A stretch of DNA of 8,932 nucleotides from assembly GCA_964504645.1 (NCBI GenBank), contig CAZDGB010000305.1, forward strand, positions 1 through 8,932, in the 5' to 3' direction. A program made the translations under genes and the position numbers. Below, piece after piece: positions 1 to 6,501 of this stretch; positions within the stretch are counted from its first letter, which is position 1, and each line of letters opens with the position of its first letter. A model generated the notes under the pieces. That model ran no database searches and was not told the DNA's origin. It saw only the letters and a list, made by a program, of their open reading frames with translations. This stretch comes from CAZDGB01 sp964504645. Its GTDB lineage: Bacteria; Planctomycetota; Planctomycetia; Planctomycetales; Planctomycetaceae.

Positions 1-879
1 GGCGACGTACGTCTCGCCGCGCGTCACGGCGTACTCGTTGATTTTGAGCCCCCGCTCCTGCGCGCGGCGGCGGATGACGATGTTGTGCTCTTTCGAGCCG
101 GTGAAATACTGCAGCGCCGCGCCGAACGATTCCTCCGGCACGACGCGGAGGTCGAGCTGCAATCCGCCGGCGAGCTGCACCGATTGCTTCGTTTCGCCGC
201 GGGCCAGAACTTTCTGCACGCCCTGATGCGCGGCGAGACGATCCATGATCGCCGTGGAATCCTCGGCGACGGCGAGCACGTCGAGATCGCCGCACGTCTC
301 CTTCCGTCGCCGGCAGCTTCCCGCGATTGAGACCTGCGACACGCCGGGAACCTGCGACAGCACGGCGACGATTTCATCGGCGGCCGCCTTCGCCGCGGAG
401 AGATAAACCCGTTGCCCCGTTTGTTCGAGTTGCTGGAGGCCTTCGAGGATCGTCTGTTCGGTCTTTTTGGCGAAACCTTTCAGCTTGGCGACTTGTCCCT
501 GTTCGCAGGCGGTTTGCAGATCGGCCAGCGTTTTGATCTGCAACTGGTCGAGGAGGGCCGCGACTTTTTTCGGGCCGAGGCCGGGAATCCGCAGCATCCG
601 CACGAGGTCGGGCGGGAACTGGGTGCGGAGTTCTTCCAACTGCGGCAGTTTCCCGGTCGTCGCAACCGTTTCGATTTTCTCGGCGAGGTCTTTGCCGATG
701 CCTTCGAGTTTCGTCAGATCGTGCGCGGGATCGAGCACGAGTTCGGCGATCGGCTCGGCGCAATTCTCGATCGTCCGCGACGCGTTCCGATACGCCCGCA
801 CCCGGAACGGATTCGCGGCCTGCAACTCCAAGAGATCGGCGTATTCGTCGAACAGGGCGGCAATCGCGGCGTTCTGCAT
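1..879 (-). CDS. polX: DNA polymerase X family protein (PolX), N-terminal 293 residues, cut by window edge
   Basis: Cytoplasmic family X DNA polymerase, a gap-filling enzyme of base excision repair. I translated it directly: it opens with MQNAAIAALFDEYADLL and reads without a stop to base 1. Seen in order: an N-terminal helical 8-kDa-like region with helix-hairpin-helix segments at about residues 55-67 (LTKLEGIGKDLAE), 95-106 (MLRIPGLGPKKV) and 133-145 (LKGFAKKT); then the palm, with the GS motif at 187-188, GDLD at 197-200 (Asp198 and Asp200 metal ligands) and a third Asp at 243 (LQLDLRVV); then the YFTGSKEHN motif at 258-266. All three catalytic acids are present. Bacterial PolX usually continues into a C-terminal PHP 3'-5' exonuclease domain for a total near 570 aa; that half lies outside the window, so its state is unknown. 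The ATG lies 2 bp after the P460 stop (TAG-CC-ATG), so translation is probably coupled. Family assignment is secure. Confidence 0.95.
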   Translation of the reverse strand, partial: MQNAAIAALFDEYADLLELQAANPFRVRAYRNASRTIENCAEPIAELVLDPAHDLTKLEGIGKDLAEKIETVATTGKLPQLEELRTQFPPDLVRMLRIPGLGPKKVAALLDQLQIKTLADLQTACEQGQVAKLKGFAKKTEQTILEGLQQLEQTGQRVYLSAAKAAADEIVAVLSQVPGVSQVSIAGSCRRRKETCGDLDVLAVAEDSTAIMDRLAAHQGVQKVLARGETKQSVQLAGGLQLDLRVVPEESFGAALQYFTGSKEHNIVIRRRAQERGLKINEYAVTRGETYVA

Positions 880-881
880 GG

Positions 882-1529
882 CTACTTCTTCTGCGCCAGA
901 TGCTTCGCCCGCGCCGCCGTCAGCACGGAATAATACTGCGTGAAGACGTGGTCATTAGCCCCGTGCTCGGCGTGGCAGTCATAGCAGGCGCTCCGTTTGA
1001 CCGGCTGTTCGACGTCGCGGGTTTTCTGCGGTTCGCCCTCTTCGTCGTGATACATGTAGTACGCCCAGCCGTCCTCAAAGCGTTTCGAGTCTTTGACCGA
1101 GACTTCCAAGCCGACGGTGTTCGCCGCGAAGAAGCCGTTGCGGAGGATCGACGCTTTCTCCTTGTCCTTCGCCGTGGACCTCGTCGGCAGGTTCGTGACG
1201 ATGAAGATCGTCTGCTCGGGGAATTCGCCCGTCTCGACGAAGTGATCGAAGGCCTCCGGCTGGACCTGCACGTTGTTGAACATCCCGGGATCGTGCGGGT
1301 CCTTCTTGGCGACTTCTTCATAGCTCAGCCCGACCGACGTTCCGACGACGGGCCACTTTTCGAAATCGACCGGGCGGAGAAGCCCGCCGTTGTCGTCGTA
1401 TTCGGGGAGAACCATTTCGCTCTTCGTTGGCGGTTTCGCAGGGGATTTCTTCTCCGCGGCGAGCAAGGCCATCGCGATCGTTCCAACGGCACATATCGCG
1501 AGCATCCCCATCGGGATCGTGCGCTGCAT
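882..1529 (-). CDS. Cytochrome P460 family protein, exported c-type heme protein
   Basis: A 215-aa periplasmic or exported heme protein. Residues 1-25 (MQRTIPMGMLAICAVGTIAM...) form a signal peptide. The mature part holds the features of the cytochrome P460 family: an aromatic N-terminal stretch (LPEYDDNGGLLRPVDFEKW, 41-59), a central FNNVQVQPEAFDHFVETGEFPE segment around 84-105, a GWAYYMYHDEEG strand (154-165) and a single C-terminal heme-binding CYDCH at 182-186 followed by HGANDHVFTQYY. Characterised P460 enzymes oxidise hydroxylamine through a Lys-heme cross-link, while related cytochromes c'-beta bind NO; which applies here cannot be told from sequence alone. The start at 1529 is chosen because TAAGGA lies 7 nt upstream and the signal peptide then begins correctly; an in-frame ATG at 1595 would add 22 residues before the signal. 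It is followed after 2 bp by polX and lies 81 bp downstream of the WD40 gene. Confidence 0.9.
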   Translation of the reverse strand: MQRTIPMGMLAICAVGTIAMALLAAEKKSPAKPPTKSEMVLPEYDDNGGLLRPVDFEKWPVVGTSVGLSYEEVAKKDPHDPGMFNNVQVQPEAFDHFVETGEFPEQTIFIVTNLPTRSTAKDKEKASILRNGFFAANTVGLEVSVKDSKRFEDGWAYYMYHDEEGEPQKTRDVEQPVKRSACYDCHAEHGANDHVFTQYYSVLTAARAKHLAQKK

Positions 1530-1536
1530 GAGCGAT

Positions 1537-1542
1537 TCCTTA
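1537..1542 (-). promoter_or_regulatory. Shine-Dalgarno TAAGGA deciding the P460 start
   Basis: The minus strand reads TAAGGA followed by 7 nt (ATCGCTC) and the ATG at 1529. It settles the start in favour of the 215-aa form with an N-terminal signal peptide. Confidence 0.7.
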
Positions 1543-1565
1543 ATATCGAAATCAAGAAAAACACC

Positions 1566-1600
1566 TGCGAACTCGCAAGCGTTCGGCGTGGTCACACGCC
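1566..1600 (-). terminator. Two tandem small hairpins after the WD40 gene, possible terminator
   Basis: Eleven bases after the WD40 stop the minus strand carries GGCGTG-TGAC-CACGCC (1585-1600, perfect 6-bp arms). A second stem follows, TGCGA-GT-TCGCA (1566-1577). Neither is followed directly by a clear T-run, although TTTTTCTTGATTTCGATATT follows a few bases later. Either could slow or end transcription from the WD40 gene, or lie in the leader of the P460-polX transcript. The structure is seen; the function is inferred. Confidence 0.35.
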
Positions 1601-1610
1601 AGTGAGGATT

Positions 1611-4600
1611 CTACCGTCCCGCCGGGGCGACGGGAGGCAACACCACGGTTCCCTTGCGGTCGCCGACGATCCAGGTAATTCCGTCCAAGGCGTACGCGCC
1701 TCCGGCGCCCGCCGTGCCGGCGGGGAAGTGTTGGAACGCCAGATAGGCCCAGTTGCCGGGGTTCCAGATCGTCGCGTGGCCGGAAGAATCGAAACTCGCC
1801 AGCCGGTTGTTCGCCAGGTTGTAGCGCAGCCCCGTCACGGCGGAGTTGTGCGATTCAAGTTTGACCGGCTCGGCCATCGGCTCTTTCGTCTTCCACACGA
1901 AGATCGGGCCGCGCGACGTCCCGGCAAGGACCCAATTGATGTCCGTCGAAAAGATCACGCTGCGGACCGGCAGCGGCGTTTCGCCGTCGACGCATTTCCA
2001 TTCCTGGAGCGGCTCGAGCTTCGCCGTGAGTTTCTCCGCGGGAACCGGCGGCGTGTTCGCCGCGGGTTGCGGCACGGCGACCTGCCAGATACGGACCGAG
2101 CCATCCTCGCCGCCCGTGAGCAGCAGATCGCCCGCGGCGGAGAACGCCACTTGATTGATCGCGCCGGCGAGTTCGCTTTGAGCGGCGATCTGGCCGGTCG
2201 CGACGTTCCAGAGACGCAGCGTCCGGTCCGCGCCGCCGGTCGCCAGCCAGCGGCCGTCGGCACTGTAGGCCGCCGAGTAAACCGGCCCGGCGCCGGCGCT
2301 CAGAATCTTGCGCGGCACGGGCGAGGCCGATTGGAACTTTCGCACGGCATTGTCCTGGGCCGCAGTCAGCAACGTGCGGTCATCCGGCGCGATCGCCAAC
2401 GCGACTACGTTGTTCGGATGCACGACGGTATCGTGCAGTAACGTCAATTCGACGGCTTCGCCTTTCTTGGCGAGGTCGTAATGGACGAGCGTTGTTCCGG
2501 ACGCCGCCGTCAGCCGTTTGCCTTGATGTGAGAAGACGATCCCGCCGACGGGCGCGGGCAACGTGACGGCGGTCAGCTTCTTGAGATCGGGCAGACTCCA
2601 CAGCGACAACTCGGCCGCCGAGCCGAGTGCGATCAGGCCGGCTTCAAGTTGAATCGCTGCGAAATCGGTTGCCGCTGGGAGATCAAGCGGACCGGATGTC
2701 TTCGCCAGATTCTTCTCCACGCTCCACACCGATAGCCGATCCGGCATGCCCGCGGGACCGCGGCCTAGAACGGTGAGTTGTTTACCGTCCGTGCTGCCGG
2801 CGAGTTTCACGCCTTGAGCCGAGCCGATCGTGTGGACCTCGGTGACCGCCGGACTCCACAGCCGCGCGGTGTTGTCGCTCGCGCCGGAGACCAGGCGGCC
2901 ATCGGGCAGGGCGGCGATCGATAGAATCTGACCGGCCTGACCCGGCAATCGTTCCAGTTCGCCGAGCGGCGGTTCCCAACGGCGGAGCAGGCTGTCATCG
3001 CCGCCGGTGATGAACTGCGGGCCGTGGCTCGCGACAGAACGCAGGACCGCCGGATGTTTGATCGTTGTCGTGGCCGGGACATCCTTGACGGCGAGTTGCT
3101 CCGGCGTTTTCGCCCGCGGGAAGCAGCGAAGATTCGTGTCCGCCGAAACGGTGGCGATCTGTGTGTCGTTGAGGGCGATGTCGTACACGGCCCCGGCGTG
3201 GCCGGCGAATGTCTGCAATACGGTCCGATCGGTAACGTTCCAGCGGCGGGCTGTGGAGTCATCGCCTCCGCTCAGAACATTGTCCTGATCGAATGCCACG
3301 GCACGGACGGGGCCGGTGTGGCCGACGAGGTACTGCTTCAGCGTGTATTGCTGGCGATAGAGTTTGTTATCGGCCCCGCCGGAAATCAGCGTCTGGCCGT
3401 CGCCGAGCGACAATCCCGCGGTGATCGGCGTCGGGAACTCGACGATTTCCAACAAGAGCGGCGTCTTCAATTCGTAACGCCGGGCTTTGCGGTCGGCGCC
3501 ATAAACAGCAAAGCTTCCATCCGGTAAAAAGTTTCCACCGGTGACGCCAACGCCCGAATCGAGATCACGAATCACGGCGCCGTCGGCGACGTTCCAGATG
3601 TGGACGTGCGTCTGGCCGCCGCTCGGGTCGCCGACGGCGGCGATCATCGTGCCGTCGGCGCTCAGGTCGAGCCGACGGACGGGATTCGGGTACGGGCCGA
3701 ATTGCCGGGCCATCTGGCCGTCGGCGTTCCAGAGTTTCACCAGCTTGTCTTCACCGGCGGTGAAGAGTTGCGTGCCGTCTTTCGACTGTGCCAGGCTATA
3801 AATACGAACGGTGTCGGCATCGATGACTTTCAGCGGCTCGGCGGCATCGGTGAACGGGACGGCGAACGATTTCACCTTGCCGTCGGACCCGCACGCGACG
3901 ATCTGCTTGCTGTCCGGTTTCCAAACCAGCTTGCCGATCGCGCCGTCATACGCCTTGCGCACTCCCCCCGCCGTACCGTCGGGTTTGCGGAGATGAATCT
4001 GCCCGGCGGCGTCGCCTGCGGCGATCCATTGATCGTCGGCGCTGAGGGCCACGGCGGTGAGCGGTTGCTCGAAGCCGTCGAGCGTTTTCGTCAGCGCGCC
4101 GGTCGCCGGGTTCCACAAGCGAATCGCCTTGTCCGCGCCGACGCTTGCCAGAAATTCCCCCTTCGACGACGACACGATCTCGGCAATCGTTCCCGCGGCC
4201 CCGGCCCAAGACGTCGCCGGCGCGGGGACGGTCCACACGCGGATCGTCGCGTCGTTCCCGGCGCTGACGATCTCGTTGCGTTCGGCGTGAAAGGCGATGT
4301 CGAACACCGCGCCGGTGTGCCCCGTCAGCACGCCGTGATCCGCACCGTCTGCGACGTTCCAGAACTTTATCGTGCCGGTCTGGCTGGCCGCCGCAGCGAG
4401 CGTACTCGCCGCGTTGAAAGCCACGGCGGTCGTTGGCCCCGTTTGTCCCGGGAACGAACGGACAAACGACCCGTCTTCGCTTTTGGAAAGATTCACCTGC
4501 TGATCGAGTCCGCCGGTGAGAATCCATTTCCCGTCCGGCGACACCGCGACGCCGGCCACCTGATTGGAATGCCCTTGCAAGTTCTTTGGCGGCACGGCGG

Positions 4601-5300
4601 GCCAGTTCATCAATTTGAGCGACCCGTCGTCGCCGAGCGTCACCAGCCGCGTCGTCTCGCCGGGAACGACGATCATCCCTTTGAGGGGCGACGTCTGGAT
4701 GCCGCCGACCGGTTGGGCCGTTTCGTAGTTCCAGCCGCGGACCATGCCGTCAGTCGCCGACGCCAGCACGTGCGGCTGGAGCGGATCGAGACCAATCGCC
4801 GTGACGACGCCCGCGCCGCCGATGTCGCGGATGTGCGCGCCGGTCGCCGCGTCCCAAATGCGGATGTAACTTGCCTGATCCCCTTCGAGGAGGAAACGGC
4901 CGTCGGCCGTGAAGGCGAATGACGCGACCACGCCCGGCGCGGGGTTCGCCGTCAGGCCGAAGAAATTCCGCAGCGGCACGTCGCCGAGATACACCTTGCC
5001 GTTCGCCGCACACGCGGCGAACTGGCGGCTGTCGGGCGAGACGGCAAGATTCAAAATCGCGCGGTCGCCGAGTTGATACCGCTGCAGCGGCTTCTGCGTT
5101 TCCCAATCCCAGCCGATGAGCGTGCCGGCGATGTCGCCGCTGAGCACCGTCTTGCCGTCGCGCGACGTCTGCACGGCATAGATGGACGCCGGGTGGCCTT
5201 CGAGCTTGCGCGTTTCCTGGGCGAACGCGTTCACAGACAGGAATGTCTGTGCCACGAAGCCGGCCACCCACAGCCACTCGACACGATGCACGACACGCAT
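1611..5300 (-). CDS. Exported giant WD40-repeat protein (about 28 WD units)
   Basis: A 1229-aa protein. Residues 1-27 (MRVVHRVEWLWVAGF...VNAFA) are a Sec signal peptide with Ala-Phe-Ala before the likely cleavage site, so the protein is exported; there is no lipobox. From about residue 32 to the C-terminus it is a continuous run of WD40 units. The clearest are EGHPASIYAVQ...WDW, TGHTGAVFDIAF...IRVW, VGHTGPVRAVAF...RRWNV, FAGHAGAVYDIAL and GAGPVYSAAYSADGRWLATGGADRTLRLWNV. I count 27-28 blade-like units, which fits four seven-bladed propellers in tandem, a protein-binding scaffold. No catalytic domain or CxxCH is visible. The start at 5300 is preferred over an in-frame ATG at 5327 because GAGGT lies 6 nt upstream and the signal peptide is then N-terminal. 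It lies 81 bp upstream of the P460 gene. The binding partner is unknown; planctomycetes carry many such proteins. Confidence 0.92.
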   Translation of the reverse strand: MRVVHRVEWLWVAGFVAQTFLSVNAFAQETRKLEGHPASIYAVQTSRDGKTVLSGDIAGTLIGWDWETQKPLQRYQLGDRAILNLAVSPDSRQFAACAANGKVYLGDVPLRNFFGLTANPAPGVVASFAFTADGRFLLEGDQASYIRIWDAATGAHIRDIGGAGVVTAIGLDPLQPHVLASATDGMVRGWNYETAQPVGGIQTSPLKGMIVVPGETTRLVTLGDDGSLKLMNWPAVPPKNLQGHSNQVAGVAVSPDGKWILTGGLDQQVNLSKSEDGSFVRSFPGQTGPTTAVAFNAASTLAAAASQTGTIKFWNVADGADHGVLTGHTGAVFDIAFHAERNEIVSAGNDATIRVWTVPAPATSWAGAAGTIAEIVSSSKGEFLASVGADKAIRLWNPATGALTKTLDGFEQPLTAVALSADDQWIAAGDAAGQIHLRKPDGTAGGVRKAYDGAIGKLVWKPDSKQIVACGSDGKVKSFAVPFTDAAEPLKVIDADTVRIYSLAQSKDGTQLFTAGEDKLVKLWNADGQMARQFGPYPNPVRRLDLSADGTMIAAVGDPSGGQTHVHIWNVADGAVIRDLDSGVGVTGGNFLPDGSFAVYGADRKARRYELKTPLLLEIVEFPTPITAGLSLGDGQTLISGGADNKLYRQQYTLKQYLVGHTGPVRAVAFDQDNVLSGGDDSTARRWNVTDRTVLQTFAGHAGAVYDIALNDTQIATVSADTNLRCFPRAKTPEQLAVKDVPATTTIKHPAVLRSVASHGPQFITGGDDSLLRRWEPPLGELERLPGQAGQILSIAALPDGRLVSGASDNTARLWSPAVTEVHTIGSAQGVKLAGSTDGKQLTVLGRGPAGMPDRLSVWSVEKNLAKTSGPLDLPAATDFAAIQLEAGLIALGSAAELSLWSLPDLKKLTAVTLPAPVGGIVFSHQGKRLTAASGTTLVHYDLAKKGEAVELTLLHDTVVHPNNVVALAIAPDDRTLLTAAQDNAVRKFQSASPVPRKILSAGAGPVYSAAYSADGRWLATGGADRTLRLWNVATGQIAAQSELAGAINQVAFSAAGDLLLTGGEDGSVRIWQVAVPQPAANTPPVPAEKLTAKLEPLQEWKCVDGETPLPVRSVIFSTDINWVLAGTSRGPIFVWKTKEPMAEPVKLESHNSAVTGLRYNLANNRLASFDSSGHATIWNPGNWAYLAFQHFPAGTAGAGGAYALDGITWIVGDRKGTVVLPPVAPAGR
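5232..5251. repeat. Perfect palindrome (8-bp arms, GGAA/TTCC loop) inside the WD40 signal-peptide codons
   Basis: The plus strand reads CACAGACA-GGAA-TGTCTGTG, arms fully complementary. It encodes residues 17-23 (AQTFLSV) of the WD40 protein signal peptide. From memory, this sequence (ACAGACATTCCTGTCTGT and its peptide readings AQTFLSV or DRNVCAT) is a dispersed element common in planctomycete genomes, found between and within genes; I cannot search to confirm. Only one copy is in this window. Confidence 0.6.
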
Positions 5301-5306
5301 AAATGG

Positions 5307-5311
5307 ACCTC
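5307..5311 (-). promoter_or_regulatory. Shine-Dalgarno GAGGT deciding the WD40 start
   Basis: Minus strand GAGGT lies 6 nt before the ATG at 5300 and supports that start over the in-frame ATG at 5327, which would sit upstream of this site. Confidence 0.6.
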
Positions 5312-5492
5312 GGAATCGGTTTCCCACGACGGCTGGTTCTCGAAAGAATTGCCGGAAAGCGGGCCGTGGTTACGGTTTTTGGCGGAACAACGGGCGGTAA
5401 AACGGGGCCCCGTCATTCTCGGCGACGGAGGAACGCGACGCAACTCGTCTGGGGCGACGTTCGAGGCTCGTTTGATTCCTGCGGCCCAGGAG

Positions 5493-5555
5493 TTTTTTGC
5501 CACGGATGAAAGGCCGGATGAAAATCCAGCGAGGGCAAAACACGGAGGCATGGAA
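5493..5555. repeat. Degenerate dispersed repeat remnant (CACGGATGAAA type)
   Basis: The spacer holds two copies of CGGATGAAA 12 bp apart (5503-5511 and 5515-5523), preceded by TTTTTTGC and followed by AAAACACGGAGGCATGGA. This wording closely resembles the 'cacggatgaaacacggatgaa...cacggaggcacgg' boilerplate repeats I recall from planctomycete intergenic regions. The short direct repeat is seen; the assignment to a dispersed family is from memory. The rest of the spacer between 5301 and 5563 shows no gene and no convincing promoter. Confidence 0.45.
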
Positions 5556-5563
5556 ATGCGGCG

Positions 5564-5845
5564 TCACGGTTGAGGCGACAACCAGTCCCATTCCGCTTTG
5601 TGAATCGCTTTGATGGGGCCGCAGAGTTCGCCGCACACGCGCGCCGGATAATAGAACGTCCAAAACGCTTCAGAGACGCCCGGCGTGTAATACCAGCCTC
5701 CACGGGTCAAGATGACGGCGGCGGGGAAAGTCAGCACGTAGGATGTGAGCGCGATTGGCGCGAACACAGCCCATCTGCGCCACGTCCATTGCCACGGTCT
5801 GAGCCAGATGGGCGGATTGTTCCTCGCGTTTTTCTCGCTGATCAT
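5564..5845 (-). CDS. Small single-pass membrane protein, 93 aa, unknown function
   Basis: I do not recognise a named family. The protein begins with a Trp-rich, positively charged cytoplasmic-type segment (PPIWLRPWQWTWRRW, residues 11-25), then one membrane helix at about 26-46 (AVFAPIALTSYVLTFPAAVIL). A likely exported tail of about 45 residues follows, rich in aromatics (GGWYYTPG, FWTFYYPARVC) and with two Cys at 71 and 75 (CGELC) before GPIKAIHKAEWDWL. The layout of a short helix followed by an F-Y-x-P segment resembles other small planctomycete membrane proteins I have seen, but that is an impression. GGGAG lies 9 nt upstream of the ATG, in the leader shared with its three neighbours. It is the last gene of the four-gene cluster, 21 bp after the 109-aa gene, which suggests one transcript. 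Confidence 0.75.
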   Translation of the reverse strand: MISEKNARNNPPIWLRPWQWTWRRWAVFAPIALTSYVLTFPAAVILTRGGWYYTPGVSEAFWTFYYPARVCGELCGPIKAIHKAEWDWLSPQP

Positions 5846-5866
5846 GTCCCCATCCTCCCGCCCGGC
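5846..5866 (-). promoter_or_regulatory. Shared GC-rich leader with GGGAG, copy in front of the 93-aa gene
   Basis: Minus strand GCCGGGCGGGAGGATGGGGAC runs straight into the ATG and fills the whole gap after the preceding stop. The core GCCGGGCGGGAG recurs before the other three genes of the cluster. GGGAG is a Shine-Dalgarno sequence 9 nt from the start. Confidence 0.6.
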
Positions 5867-6196
5867 TCACCGGCCGCACTGTCGCCGAATCGCGTATCGC
5901 TGCACGGCGGCGGCGATCATGTCGTCGATTTCGCAATGCTCCGACCGACGGAAAAGCCACCAGTGCCACGGTTCATGGCCGAGGCACACGAACATCTGGC
6001 CTGAAGTCTGGCTATCGACGACGAAGGACAGCCAACGGCGAACGTGTCGCCAGCGGCAATCCCATTCCTGCCCAAACGCGCCGTCATGCACCGTGCCGCG
6101 GAGGTGATGCAGAGAAATGCCAGCGCTTTGCAAGTCGCCGATGATCTTCGGGACAGACTCGGCTGCGACGCACTCGACGGATGGCAATTGACCCAA
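5867..6196 (-). CDS. Trp/His/Cys-rich protein, 109 aa, unknown function, probable TTG start
   Basis: No family recognised. From the proposed TTG the protein reads LGQLPSVECVAAESVPKI... and is probably cytoplasmic, with no signal or membrane helix. It is notable for Trp (45, 49, 55, 77, 79, 80), His (30, 31, 37, 51, 74, 78, 87) and Cys (9, 47, 71, 88, 107). Blocks worth noting are GISLHHLRGTVHDGAFGQEW (26-45) and CLGHEPWHWWLFRRSEHCEID (71-91); the latter could bind a metal, but no known motif fits. The frame stays open upstream to an ATG at 6298, but that region reads through an AT-rich repeat and the leader. The TTG at 6196 is preferred because GGAGG lies 7 nt before it. It is followed after 21 bp by the 93-aa gene. 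The coding call rests on its place in the tight cluster. Confidence 0.62.
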   Translation of the reverse strand: MGQLPSVECVAAESVPKIIGDLQSAGISLHHLRGTVHDGAFGQEWDCRWRHVRRWLSFVVDSQTSGQMFVCLGHEPWHWWLFRRSEHCEIDDMIAAAVQRYAIRRQCGR

Positions 6197-6230
6197 GAGT
6201 CCACCTCCGCCTTTCAGTCTCCCGCCCGGC
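6197..6230 (-). promoter_or_regulatory. Shared leader copy plus second Shine-Dalgarno before the 109-aa gene
   Basis: Minus strand GCCGGGCGGGAGACTGAAAG (6230-6211) almost matches the leader of the 62-aa gene. Where that gene has its ATG, this one has GGA (6208-6206). A second SD, GGAGG at 6208-6204, leads after 7 nt to the TTG at 6196. Confidence 0.55.
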
Positions 6231-6270
6231 GCGGCGGGCGTCAATCGGGAACGCGGGCGGGTAGGTTTTG

Positions 6271-6288
6271 AATTCCGAATTAGGAATT
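6271..6288. repeat. AT-rich inverted repeat AATTCC-GAATTA-GGAATT
   Basis: Perfect 6-bp arms around a 6-bp centre, in an otherwise GC-rich 117-bp gap between the 53-aa and 109-aa genes. GGGAATCATTCC follows nearby. Base composition differs sharply from the surroundings. From memory, AATTCGGAATTC-like strings are scattered in planctomycete genomes; no function can be given. Confidence 0.4.
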
Positions 6289-6313
6289 TGGGAATCATTC
6301 CTCTGGGAAAATT

Positions 6314-6475
6314 TCAGGAAACCAGCCAATGCAGAGTCATTTGGAGGAACGGACTGGGCGCGATGATCGAGAAGACAATCACCCAGAACAGAATGCCGGC
6401 CCATACTTCCCACGACACTCCACAGATCGTGAAGTCAGGATCGTCGGAGTCGTCAGGAGGCGGTTTCTCATTCAT
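6314..6475 (-). CDS. Small single-pass membrane protein, 53 aa, unknown function
   Basis: A short protein with an acidic, Pro/Asp-rich N-terminus (MNEKPPPDDSDDPDF, 1-15), then a strongly hydrophobic helix at about 22-44 (WEVWAGILFWVIVFSIIAPSPF) and a short tail ending WLVS. The distribution of charge does not fix the topology. No family recognised. The start at 6475 is chosen because GGGAG lies 8 nt upstream within the shared leader, and because the in-frame extension to 6637 reads through the upstream zinc-protein gene in another frame and is Arg-rich nonsense. It lies 26 bp after the stop of the 62-aa zinc protein, so the two are probably cotranscribed. Such a short gene could be missed by automatic annotation; the SD, tight spacing and clear helix argue that it is real. 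Confidence 0.68.
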   Translation of the reverse strand: MNEKPPPDDSDDPDFTICGVSWEVWAGILFWVIVFSIIAPSPFLQMTLHWLVS

Positions 6476-6495
6476 GTCCCCTCCTCCCGACCGGC
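6476..6495 (-). promoter_or_regulatory. Shared leader copy before the 53-aa gene
   Basis: Minus strand GCCGGTCGGGAGGAGGGGAC abuts the ATG. It differs from the leader of the 93-aa gene by one substitution in the core (T for G) and a few changes after it. GGGAG is 8 nt from the start. Confidence 0.6.
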
Positions 6496-6501
6496 GGTGA
6501 T

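Noticed and set aside
412..933. 173-codon plus-strand frame with hydrophobic and acidic stretches
   Set aside because: It lies opposite the PolX helix-hairpin-helix region, whose translation matches the family throughout; this is a shadow.
1530..1595. N-terminal extension of P460 by 22 codons
   Set aside because: It would place residues before a good signal peptide and ignores the TAAGGA 7 nt before the ATG at 1529.
1566..1600. Possible CRISPR or direct-repeat array
   Set aside because: There are only two different small inverted repeats, with no repeat-spacer pattern here or elsewhere in the window.
900..2441. 513-codon open frame on the plus strand
   Set aside because: It lies opposite P460 and the WD40 C-terminus and crosses their gene boundary; Arg/Asp-rich with no domain or SD.
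3600..4922. 440-codon open frame on the plus strand
   Set aside because: Antisense to the WD40 repeats; the apparent periodicity only mirrors the WD repeats.
5231..5551. 106-codon minus-strand frame in the spacer before the WD40 gene
   Set aside because: It starts in the dispersed-repeat remnant and ends in another frame of the palindrome (reading HRHSCL); no SD, no domain, and it overlaps the true WD40 start.
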